A stretch of 41,949 nucleotides of DNA from a virus. Each line of letters starts with the position of its first letter. Position 1 is the stretch's first letter. The notes under the pieces were generated by a model. The model was not told the origin of the DNA. It was given only the letters and a program-made list of their open reading frames with translations, and did not search any database. This document shows positions 1 through 5,987 of this stretch, in pieces. Both the position numbers and the translations under genes were made by a program. Where the stretch lies: positions 1 through 41,949 of the IMG/VR virus record IMGVR_UViG_3300032665_000073. One strand, written 5' to 3'.

Positions 1-196
1 TATTAACAATGCTACTGGCGTAGAAACTGCTATTTTGCAACAAGCATTTACTTCTGTTTACACAATTTATAGAAGCCAAGTACCATTTTTGTATCCAGAA
101 AAAACTGATATTCAATGGCAAGTAGGTACTTCAAACAGTTCTGCTGTTCAAGTTGGTGTTATTGTCGCTGGTAAGTTAATTTCTAATGGCAAATAA
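1..196 (+). CDS. C-terminal end of an unidentified virion-region protein (partial)
   Basis: An open frame enters from the left edge (first full codon at position 2) and stops at 194-196, giving 64 residues that end in VGVIVAGKLISNGK. The visible part looks like a folded beta-rich segment, with a Gln/Thr/Ser-rich stretch and no membrane helix or known motif. It sits two bases before the next start and immediately upstream of the connector genes, so a capsid-associated or other structural role is an inference from position only. The start and most of the gene lie outside the window. Confidence 0.75.
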   Translation, partial: INNATGVETAILQQAFTSVYTIYRSQVPFLYPEKTDIQWQVGTSNSSAVQVGVIVAGKLISNGK

Positions 197-198
197 TC

Positions 199-462
199 AT
201 GGCAACTAAGAAAAAAGGCCCATCACTTGCAGTAGGTAGAGGTGAAAAGCTTCCAGTATCAAAAGGTGCTGGTCTTACCGCCAAAGGTCGTGCAAAATAT
301 AACAGGGAAACGGGGTCTAATTTAAAGGCTCCGCAACCTGAAGGTGGTCCTCGTAAAAAATCATTTTGTGCAAGAATGTCTGGTATGCCTGGTCCAATGA
401 AAGATGAAAAAGGGCGCCCTACTCGTAAGGCAGCTAGTTTAAAGCGGTGGAATTGCAAATGA
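199..462 (+). CDS. Small basic conserved phage protein (DUF6321-like)
   Basis: This 87-residue, very basic protein begins MATKKKGPSLAVGRGEKLP and has the central pattern GLTAKGRAKYNRETGSNLKA, followed by KKSFCARMSGMPGPM. From memory this arrangement matches the small DUF6321 family common in environmental phages, but I cannot check it here. There is no signal peptide or membrane segment. High Lys/Arg content suggests nucleic-acid or capsid-interior binding, which is inference. It opens two bases after the preceding stop and overlaps the next start by four bases (ATGA), so it is translationally coupled. Function unknown. Confidence 0.85.
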   Translation: MATKKKGPSLAVGRGEKLPVSKGAGLTAKGRAKYNRETGSNLKAPQPEGGPRKKSFCARMSGMPGPMKDEKGRPTRKAASLKRWNCK

Positions 463-707
463 CCGAAATGGACCCAATAGAGACAGCTAGAGAATTAGCT
501 ACCCACGCAAGCAATATCCAACACTTACAGGTAGATATGGATAAAATGGTAAAAGAGATGGAAGAAATCAAAATTGCCATTCAAGCTATTAATAAAACTT
601 TATCTGAAGCTAAAGGTGGTTGGAAAACATTGATGGCTATTGGTGGCGCAGTTAGCGTATTAACAGGTGTTATTGGGTTAGCTATTGGGTATTGGAGTCA
701 TAAATAA
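459..707 (+). CDS. Small coiled-coil plus membrane-anchor protein (XhlA/holin-accessory-like)
   Basis: An 82-residue protein with a charged heptad-like helix at about residues 10-50, then a linker and one hydrophobic helix at about 57-78 ending YWSHK. This layout resembles XhlA-type holin-associated proteins (coiled coil followed by a C-terminal membrane anchor), but sequence identity to that family is not demonstrated. I chose the ATG at 459, which overlaps the previous stop as ATGA, over an in-frame GTG at 447 that lies deeper in the upstream gene. It is odd that it sits among head/connector genes and not in the lysis cassette at 11740-13454. A virion membrane-contact role is equally possible. 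Confidence 0.75.
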   Translation: MTEMDPIETARELATHASNIQHLQVDMDKMVKEMEEIKIAIQAINKTLSEAKGGWKTLMAIGGAVSVLTGVIGLAIGYWSHK

Positions 708-1000
708 TGCCAAGTAAAAGCAAGAAACAACATAACTTAATGGAAGCCGTGGCGCATAGCCCAGCTTTTGCTAAGAAAGTTGGTATAAAGCAATCAGTAG
801 GTAAAGAGTTTGCCAAGGCTGACAAAGGTAAGAAGTTTGGTTTGGGTGGTGGTGTTGGTGTTACTCGAGGCGGCAAGAACCAAATTAACCGCCAAGAGAC
901 AAGGTTTGGTAGTATTCTAGGGCAACAGAAGAATGTACCTGATGTTAATTTAAACAAATACGCCGGCAAAAAATCTGGCGGAAAGGTGAAGACAAAATGA
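707..1000 (+). CDS. Small Lys/Gly-rich phage protein
   Basis: A 97-residue basic protein opening MPSKSKKQHNLMEAVAHSP. Its middle is Gly-rich (KKFGLGGGVGVTRGGK) and it ends KKSGGKVKTK. The N-terminal pattern SKKQHNLM.AVA..PAFAKKVGI is one I recall from other environmental phages, always without a known function. It starts inside the preceding stop codon (TAATG) and overlaps the next start by four bases, so it is part of a coupled string of microproteins. A helical N-terminal half and a disordered basic C-terminal half are likely from composition. Confidence 0.8.
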   Translation: MPSKSKKQHNLMEAVAHSPAFAKKVGIKQSVGKEFAKADKGKKFGLGGGVGVTRGGKNQINRQETRFGSILGQQKNVPDVNLNKYAGKKSGGKVKTK

Positions 1001-1173
1001 TGGCAACTAAAAAATTCTCTCAAAAAGAGACAATGGGTAGCGAGTCTATGGGCAAAGTTAAAACTGGCGCTCCTAGCATTGATGGTATTGCAGAACGTGG
1101 TAAAACTAAAACCAAGTACCCAAAAATGGCTGGTAACACAATTGGCAATGGTCCTTTAGTTCACATTAAATAA
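997..1173 (+). CDS. 58-residue basic microprotein
   Basis: This short gene starts with ATGATG at 997, overlapping the previous stop (ATGA), and ends with TAA at 1171-1173. The product begins MMATKKFSQKETMGSESMGK, continues with a Gly/Ala stretch, then the basic run RGKTKTKYPKM, and ends NGPLVHIK. There is no cysteine, no membrane segment and no recognised domain. The start is supported by the tight overlap. The end is followed at once by a strong ribosome-binding site (AAGGAG) for the next gene. It shares the MATKK opening with the protein at 199-462. Function unknown. Confidence 0.7.
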   Translation: MMATKKFSQKETMGSESMGKVKTGAPSIDGIAERGKTKTKYPKMAGNTIGNGPLVHIK

Positions 1174-1183
1174 GGAGTTTAAA

Positions 1184-1351
1184 ATGGAACACAAACACAA
1201 CGTAGATCACGTTAAACATCATTATGGCAGCGGTCATGCACATGAGCATGAGCAAGACAAAGTCGGCAAAATGTATAAGCAAGAGCCACACAAAATGCAC
1301 CACGAGCATGTAAAAGCTATGTGCATGGGTGGAAAGTCTACGGCTAAATAA
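1184..1351 (+). CDS. 55-residue histidine-rich microprotein
   Basis: An ATG at 1184 follows the ribosome-binding site TAAGGAG at 1171-1177 with good spacing, and the frame closes at 1349-1351 in a TAATG overlap with the next gene. The product has 12 histidines in 55 residues, mostly spaced as HxH, HxxxH or HH (positions 3, 5, 9, 12, 13, 18, 20, 22, 36, 39, 40, 42), interleaved with Glu/Asp/Lys. It ends CMGGKSTAK. This composition can bind divalent metals such as zinc, nickel or copper, or switch charge with pH. These are inferences. No family recognised. Confidence 0.75.
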   Translation: MEHKHNVDHVKHHYGSGHAHEHEQDKVGKMYKQEPHKMHHEHVKAMCMGGKSTAK

Positions 1352-1605
1352 TGCGAGCCTCTCGTGGTATGGGGTCAGTAGCCCCATCTAAAATGCCTAA
1401 AGCCAAAACGATTGTTCGTAAGGATGATCCAAATGATGTCACCATGATTAAAAAAGGTGGTAAGGTTGGTTTATATGCAAATATTCATGCGAAGCAAAAG
1501 CGTATTGCAGCTGGTTCTGGTGAGCACATGCGTAAAGTTGGGTCTAAGGGTGCGCCTTCTAAAGCGGACTTTATTAAATCTGCTAAAACTGCAAAGAAGA
1601 AGTAA
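1351..1605 (+). CDS. Small Lys/Gly-rich conserved phage protein
   Basis: An 84-residue basic protein opening MRASRGMGSVAPSKMPKAKT. It has the motif MIKKGGKVGLYANIHAKQKR, then GSGEHMRKVGSKGAPSKADF, and ends KSAKTAKKK. The NIHAKQKRI.AGSGE..RK segment is one I recall as strongly conserved in environmental phages, function unknown. It starts within the preceding stop (TAATG). The next 62 bases are a long inverted repeat, not coding. No membrane or enzymatic motif is visible. An internal basic head protein or DNA-binding peptide is possible. Confidence 0.85.
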   Translation: MRASRGMGSVAPSKMPKAKTIVRKDDPNDVTMIKKGGKVGLYANIHAKQKRIAAGSGEHMRKVGSKGAPSKADFIKSAKTAKKK

Positions 1606-1667
1606 TTCCATTGGCTTAACCGCAGACACAAAAAGCCTATAGTTGGCGGTCGGGTTAGCTAATGGAA
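1606..1667 (+). promoter_or_regulatory. Long stem-loop RNA element upstream of the 1685 gene
   Basis: Positions 1606-1621 pair with 1653-1667 to give about 15 base pairs, with one G-U pair and one unpaired T (1617). A second small hairpin with a GCC/GGC stem (1635-1637 with 1645-1647) can form in the loop. It begins directly at the stop of the preceding gene and ends five bases before the ribosome-binding site AAGGAG of the next gene. No T-run follows the stem, so it is not a standard terminator. An RNase processing site, RNA stabiliser or translation switch would fit. Confidence 0.55.
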
Positions 1668-1684
1668 ACCACAAGGAGAAGAGA

Positions 1685-1894
1685 ATGAAATTTATTATTA
1701 ATTGGGCAATAGGTTTATTCCGAAAGCCAGAAGTAGAAATTACGTTTGAACCCGAGGTAAAAGCTTGGCCTTTTCCTGCACCGGCAGAAAAGAAAAAGCC
1801 GAAAGTAGCAAAAGCTACGACCCGTAAGGCTAAGAAACCGGCAGAAGTACCGGCAAAAAAAGTTGCTAAAAAGACTGCTAAAAAGGTTAAGTAA
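1685..1894 (+). CDS. Small protein with histone-H1-like lysine/alanine tail
   Basis: A 69-residue protein. The first 35 residues form an amphipathic/hydrophobic start (MKFIINWAIGLFRKPEVEI). The second half is a Lys/Ala/Pro tail with KKPKVAKATTRKAKK and AKKVAKKTAKKVK, resembling histone H1 or bacterial HctB-like tails in composition. I chose the ATG at 1685 because AAGGAGAAGAG precedes it. An upstream in-frame start would lie inside the 1606-1667 hairpin. It overlaps the next gene by one base (TAATG). A DNA-condensing or membrane-proximal head-interior role is inference. Confidence 0.75.
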   Translation: MKFIINWAIGLFRKPEVEITFEPEVKAWPFPAPAEKKKPKVAKATTRKAKKPAEVPAKKVAKKTAKKVK

Positions 1895-2841
1895 TGAGTA
1901 CCAGCGGAACCACTTCGTTTAATTTAGACATGGGCGACCTTATCGAGGAAGCCTTTGAGCGTTGTGGTCAACAACTCCGCACGGGTTATGACTTTAGAAC
2001 TGCTCGTCGTAGCGTCAACATGATGACTATTGAGTGGGCAAACCGTGGTATTAACTTATGGACTATTGAGCAGGGACAGATTCCTATCAATATTAATGGC
2101 GGTCAAATTAGCTACCCTATTCCTGTAGATACTATTGACTTATACGACCAAGTTATTCGTACTGGTACAGGACAGAACCAAGTTGATATTAACCTAACAC
2201 GTATCTCTGGCGATACATACCTTACAATACCTACTAAAAACGCCTATGGGCGACCTATTCAAGTTTGGATAGATAGACAGTCAGGTAATGTAGATGCAAC
2301 CGCTACGACCACTTTAAGTCAACCTGCATTAGCAACTGATACTACTTTGTATGTAACATCTACTGCTAATATGCGTAGCCAAGGCTATATCAACATAGAT
2401 GGTGAAACAATCCTTTATCAAAACCTTGGACAAGCTAATTCTAGCAACGCAAATCAGTTATTAAACTGCTATCGTGGAGTTAACAATACAACTGCAACTG
2501 CCCATAATTTAGGGGCAAGTGTATATACAAACTATCTTCCTAACGTCAATATTTGGCCTACAGGACAGCCTGGAACTCAATATACCCTTATTTACTGGCG
2601 TATGCGTCGTCTGCAAGATGCTGGTACAGGTGTAACTACTGAAGATATTCCGTTCCGATTTATTCCTTGTATGGCTGCTGGATTAGCATTTTATATATCC
2701 CAAAAGCTACCGGGCATGGATTTAACTCGTATTCCATTCTTAAAATCGGAGTATGAAGAACAGTTTAAGTTGGCTGCGGATGAAGATAGGGAAAAAGCCC
2801 CCGCTCGTTTTGTACCACGTAATATGTTCTATTCTAGATAA
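1894..2841 (+). CDS. Putative head-to-tail connector/adaptor (P22 gp4-like N-terminus)
   Basis: A 315-residue protein. Residues 10-60 have a helical pattern (LIEEAFERCGQQL followed by NMMTIEWANRGINLWTIEQG) typical of gp4/gp11-type connector proteins, which form the ring below the portal and need D/R..N.M..EW..rGI.LW-type helices. After that comes a beta-rich insertion (about residues 130-215, with repeated VTSTANMRSQGYINIDGE-like strands), then a C-terminal helical part ending near FVPRNMFYSR. It is larger than P22 gp4 because of the central beta domain. Position before the other adaptor (3982) and nozzle genes supports a neck role. The exact family assignment is inferred. Confidence 0.6.
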   Translation: MSTSGTTSFNLDMGDLIEEAFERCGQQLRTGYDFRTARRSVNMMTIEWANRGINLWTIEQGQIPININGGQISYPIPVDTIDLYDQVIRTGTGQNQVDINLTRISGDTYLTIPTKNAYGRPIQVWIDRQSGNVDATATTTLSQPALATDTTLYVTSTANMRSQGYINIDGETILYQNLGQANSSNANQLLNCYRGVNNTTATAHNLGASVYTNYLPNVNIWPTGQPGTQYTLIYWRMRRLQDAGTGVTTEDIPFRFIPCMAAGLAFYISQKLPGMDLTRIPFLKSEYEEQFKLAADEDREKAPARFVPRNMFYSR

Positions 2842-2843
2842 CT

Positions 2844-3272
2844 ATGCCAAATAGATTTGCATCGGGTAAACATGCTATTGCGCAATGTGACCGTTGCGGG
2901 GAAAGATATAAGCTAACTCAGTTAAAAATTCAAACCCTTAAAACTAAGCCTTATAAAGTCAAAGTTTGCCCTACTTGCTGGGATCCGGATCAGCCACAAT
3001 TACAACTTGGTATGTATCCAGTAAATGATCCCCAAGCAATACGTGACCCAAGGCCGGATATAGGATATTATTCTGCTGGTAATACTGGTTTATATACGTC
3101 ACCTGTAGCTAGTAATAATGTAAATAATGCTGGATATCCTACAGATGGTAGTAGGCAGATACAATGGGGTTGGAACCCTGTTGGCGGTGCAAGGGCATTT
3201 GACCAAGCTTTAACACCAAATAGCTTGATTCCTGTTATAACAATCGGTACAGTAACAATAGCAACTACTTAG
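2844..3272 (+). CDS. Zinc-ribbon virion-region protein
   Basis: A 142-residue protein with an N-terminal four-cysteine zinc site: C15/C18 in QCDRCGERY and C42/C45 in VCPTCWDPDQ, separated by 23 residues. This is followed by a Pro/Gly/Asn/Tyr-rich low-complexity segment. The C-terminus (VITIGTVTIATT) is beta-like. It starts two bases after the connector stop, so it is co-translated with it. A structural zinc ribbon in a neck or head-completion protein is the likeliest reading. Zinc binding is inferred from cysteine spacing and is not otherwise shown. Confidence 0.75.
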   Translation: MPNRFASGKHAIAQCDRCGERYKLTQLKIQTLKTKPYKVKVCPTCWDPDQPQLQLGMYPVNDPQAIRDPRPDIGYYSAGNTGLYTSPVASNNVNNAGYPTDGSRQIQWGWNPVGGARAFDQALTPNSLIPVITIGTVTIATT

Positions 3273-3282
3273 GAGTATTAAA

Positions 3283-3489
3283 ATGGCAAAAATGAAACAT
3301 GACGACGAAGCTCAAGATAAAAAACTTATCTCTAAAATGATTAAAGCGTCTGAGAAAAAAGAACCTGAAGGCATGAAAAAAGGCGGTAAGATAAAAAAGA
3401 TGAAACAAGGCGGTCCTACAGGCACTGATATGAAAGCTATGGGTCGCAACTTAGCCCGTGCTCGTAATCAAAAACCAGGAAGCAAATAA
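3283..3489 (+). CDS. Small KKGGK-motif phage protein
   Basis: A 68-residue, very basic protein with a charged N-terminal half (MKHDDEAQDKKLISKMIKA) and a second half containing MKKGGKIKKMKQGG and then MGRNLARARNQKPGSK. An AGGAG ribosome-binding site lies seven bases before the start. The KKGGK[IV] motif is shared with the 1351 product and echoes the end of the 707 product, which suggests related microproteins on both sides of the connector gene. Function unknown. Nothing indicates membrane or catalytic activity. Confidence 0.8.
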   Translation: MAKMKHDDEAQDKKLISKMIKASEKKEPEGMKKGGKIKKMKQGGPTGTDMKAMGRNLARARNQKPGSK

Positions 3490-3490
3490 A

Positions 3491-3793
3491 ATGGCTACCC
3501 AAATCAAACCAACAACCAAAAACAGTTCGCCTATGCGCACTGGCCACGCTAAAAATAATGGTCCTGCAGAACAGTACGAAGCTAATGGCACTGGCGTAGC
3601 TGCTGAGCGTAAAGCAACAGGCCATGATATGCAAGATCCAAATACCTTAAGAGCTGATGAATTAGTTCCTGGTGGTCCTGCTATGAGTGTGTCTATTGGT
3701 AATAAAAATCGTGGACCAAAAACTGACGGTATTGAAATGCGTGGCGCTGGCGCTGCTACAAAAGGTCGTATGTCTAGAGGTCCAATGGCATGA
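3491..3793 (+). CDS. Small hydrophilic phage protein, unknown
   Basis: A 100-residue protein, rich in Gly, Asn, Lys and Met and predicted to be largely disordered (MATQIKPTTKNSSPMRTGHA, later MRGAGAATKGRMSRGPMA). I chose the ATG at 3491, which follows the previous stop by one base. Earlier in-frame starts would run deep into the upstream gene. The stop overlaps the next start as ATGA (3790-3793). No domain is recognised. The composition is like other members of this microprotein run. Confidence 0.75.
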   Translation: MATQIKPTTKNSSPMRTGHAKNNGPAEQYEANGTGVAAERKATGHDMQDPNTLRADELVPGGPAMSVSIGNKNRGPKTDGIEMRGAGAATKGRMSRGPMA

Positions 3794-3978
3794 GTTTTGA
3801 TCCAAATACTCAAATTAAGCTTGAATTAACACTAAATGAAGTAGATGGTGTTATGGCTGGGCTTGGTGAACTACCAACTAAAACAGGTGCTTTCTCATTG
3901 CTAATGAAGATTCGTGCACAAGTAGGTTCACAATTACCCCAAGAAGAGCCAAAAACTGAAGAACCTGCTCAAGGATAA
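3790..3978 (+). CDS. 62-residue acidic conserved phage protein
   Basis: Unlike its basic neighbours this small protein is acidic and well ordered: KLELTLNEVDGVMAGLGELPTKTGAFSLLMKIRAQVGSQ reads as two or three amphipathic helices, followed by a charged tail (PQEEPKTEEPAQG). I recall similar LTL.EV..VM..LGELPTK.G...L..KI sequences in other phages, all without a function. The ATGA overlap with the upstream gene supports the start. It may be a small oligomerising helper protein for the neck, which is inference from position. Confidence 0.75.
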   Translation: MSFDPNTQIKLELTLNEVDGVMAGLGELPTKTGAFSLLMKIRAQVGSQLPQEEPKTEEPAQG

Positions 3979-3981
3979 TTT

Positions 3982-4911
3982 ATGGCAATGAATTACGAGA
4001 TTCTGTACAACACTATTCAGTCCTATGCGGAAAATACTGAACAGTTGTTTGTAGCTAATATTCCTGTATTTGTGCAGGAAGCAGAATCTCGTATTTATAA
4101 CTCTGTAAACTTACCATCATTACGCAAAAATGTTACTGGCACTCTTACTTCTGGTAATCAATACCTTTCTTTGCCTAATGATTGGCTGGCTAATTATTCT
4201 TTAGCTGTAGTTGACTCTAGCGGTAATTACACTTATTTACTTAATAAAGATGTTAACTATTTAAGAGAAGCCTATCCTTCAGCTTCAACTTCTAGCTTGC
4301 CAAGATATTATGCTTTGTTTGGTTCTCAGTACGGGAATATTAATGAACTGTCATATATCCTAGCGCCTACACCAGATCAAAACTACACGGTAGAAATGCA
4401 CTATTTCTACTACCCACCTACTATCGTCCAAGGTCAAATTGCTACTTTAGGCGCTATTACTGCTGGCTCGCTATATACCAATGGTGTATACCAAAATGTG
4501 GCTTTAACTGGCGGGTCTGGTTCTAATGCAACAGCAGACATTGTTATTGCTGGTGGAGTTGTTACAAGCGTTAGCCTTCAGTTTGGTGGTAATTTTTATG
4601 TAGTTGGTGATGTTCTTTCTTGTTCTTCCCTAGGTAGTACTGGCTCTGGGTTTAGTATTCCAGTAGCTTCAATATCAAATGCAACGGGTACTAGCTGGCT
4701 TGGTGATAACTATGATCCTGTCCTATTCTATGGATCTATGCGTGAAGCTATGCTATTTATGAAACAAGAACAAGACTTAGTGTCCTATTACGAGCAAAAA
4801 TATGTAGAAGCATTAAATGAACTTAAACGTCTTGGTGATTCTCTTGATAGGGGTGATTTCTACAGAGATGGTCAGACTAAGCTTAACAACAACCTTAAGG
4901 GCAATATTTAA
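3982..4911 (+). CDS. SU10-type head-to-tail adaptor with inserted beta domain
   Basis: A 309-residue protein. The N-terminal part (FVANIPVFVQEAESRIYN, then NLPSLRKNVTGTL) and the segment SYILAPTPDQNYTVEMHYFY match the pattern I know for SU10/P22-like phage adaptor proteins, which sit between portal and tail. The C-terminal helix region (LGDNYDPVLFYGSMREAMLF) is also typical. Residues about 151-235 are an extra beta-structured block with ALTGGSGSNATADIVIAGG and FGGNFYVVGDVLS, of the Gly-Gly-Ser type often found as inserts in phage structural proteins. The stop overlaps the next ATG by one base. Confidence 0.7.
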   Translation: MAMNYEILYNTIQSYAENTEQLFVANIPVFVQEAESRIYNSVNLPSLRKNVTGTLTSGNQYLSLPNDWLANYSLAVVDSSGNYTYLLNKDVNYLREAYPSASTSSLPRYYALFGSQYGNINELSYILAPTPDQNYTVEMHYFYYPPTIVQGQIATLGAITAGSLYTNGVYQNVALTGGSGSNATADIVIAGGVVTSVSLQFGGNFYVVGDVLSCSSLGSTGSGFSIPVASISNATGTSWLGDNYDPVLFYGSMREAMLFMKQEQDLVSYYEQKYVEALNELKRLGDSLDRGDFYRDGQTKLNNNLKGNI

Positions 4912-5369
4912 TGGCTATTGTTCAAGGTTCTACAACCACTTTTGCCCAAAACCTACTAAATGGTAATGAAAACTTTACCACCGGTACTTATTACATAGCG
5001 CTTTATAACGCAAACGCTAATTTAGACCAAACAACCACTGCTTACACTACAGTTAATGAAGTTGTGGGTAGTGGGTATACGGCTGGTGGCAAGCCTTTGA
5101 CTATTACTGTTACGCCGACTATAGATAATCAATACAACACCGCTTATATTTCATTTGCCAATGCGGTTTGGAACCCAGCTAGCTTTACTACTAGAGGGGC
5201 TTTGGTCTACAATTACACTACAAAGGCGGCATGTTTTGTGTTAAATTTTGGATCAGACAAGACATGTAGTAATAGTTTTACCGTGCAGTTCCCGGCAGCG
5301 ACTAGTACGTCTGCTATTTTATCCATTAGCAGCTACACAAGCGCTAATATCATTAGTTCTGGAGATTAA
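4911..5369 (+). CDS. Small beta-rich tail/virion protein
   Basis: A 152-residue, Thr/Asn/Tyr-rich, beta-strand protein. Diagnostic patches are YYIALYNANANLDQTTTAYT, EVVGSGYTAGGKPL and RGALVYNYTT..ACFVLNFGSD. This ALY..A.LD..T.AYT..E..G.GY.AGG pattern recurs in many phage genomes next to tail fibre genes, usually without an assigned function. No signal or membrane segment. It starts at the last base of the adaptor gene (TAATG). A tail-tip or decorating role is inferred from fold style and position. Confidence 0.75.
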   Translation: MAIVQGSTTTFAQNLLNGNENFTTGTYYIALYNANANLDQTTTAYTTVNEVVGSGYTAGGKPLTITVTPTIDNQYNTAYISFANAVWNPASFTTRGALVYNYTTKAACFVLNFGSDKTCSNSFTVQFPAATSTSAILSISSYTSANIISSGD

Positions 5370-5371
5370 TT

Positions 5372-5977
5372 ATGCAAAAAGAATTTGCAAGTTGTGGCGA
5401 TAAGGCAGAAATTAGTCTGCAAGCTGGCGCTGCTAAAAATGAAACCGTTGGCGTTGAAGGTATCTATCACGTAGAATGCCGTGATGCTGCTGGCAATTTA
5501 AAGTGGACTGAAGAGTTCCCTAACTTAGTTAACGCTGTTGGTAAACAATTGATGTTAGATACCTTGTTAAAAGGTTCTGCTTACACAGTTACTGGTCCAT
5601 ACTTAGGTTTGATTGGTACAACTAGCCCAACATTTGCGGCTTCTGATACTATGACTTCACACTCTGGTTGGACTGAGTTTGTTAACTATACAGTTGGCGG
5701 TTCTGCAGTTCGTGGTACTGCAGTGTTTGGCTCTTCTACATCAAGCGGTTCTAGCCCATCTAACGTAACAACTTCTACGGCTTCTGCTATTACCTACACT
5801 ATTACTGGTGCAGGCGGTAACGTAACAGGTTGCTTTTTAACTTTGGGTTCAGGCGCTTCTTCTACTCAAAGTAATACTGGTGGAACATTATATAGCGCTG
5901 GAGCTTTTGGTACGGCTAAGACTACAACTGCTGGCGATACTGTTTCTGTAACTTACGCAACCACCGCTACCAGCTAA
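5372..5977 (+). CDS. Tail-associated beta-rich protein
   Basis: A 201-residue protein with a short N-terminal tail, then YHVECRDAAGNLKWTEEFPNLV, LDTLLKGSAYTVTGPYLGLI and a long Ser/Thr/Gly beta region ending TVSVTYATTATS. The V.C.D..GNLKW.......N.V...G...LDT.L.GSAYT pattern is familiar from phages, where it lies beside tail fibre genes. It contains three cysteines, no membrane segment and no catalytic motif. It begins two bases after the previous stop, and its own stop overlaps the TAAGGAG ribosome-binding site of the fibre gene. Confidence 0.75.
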   Translation: MQKEFASCGDKAEISLQAGAAKNETVGVEGIYHVECRDAAGNLKWTEEFPNLVNAVGKQLMLDTLLKGSAYTVTGPYLGLIGTTSPTFAASDTMTSHSGWTEFVNYTVGGSAVRGTAVFGSSTSSGSSPSNVTTSTASAITYTITGAGGNVTGCFLTLGSGASSTQSNTGGTLYSAGAFGTAKTTTAGDTVSVTYATTATS

Positions 5978-5987
5978 GGAGTCCTAA

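Noticed and set aside
447-458. GTG start four codons upstream for the 459 gene
   Set aside because: The ATG at 459 forms a four-base overlap with the previous stop, the common layout here.
682-1023. 113-codon - strand frame opposite the microprotein cluster
   Set aside because: Antisense of Lys/Gly codons gives Phe/Pro/Leu runs. The + strand genes have tight overlaps and ribosome-binding sites.
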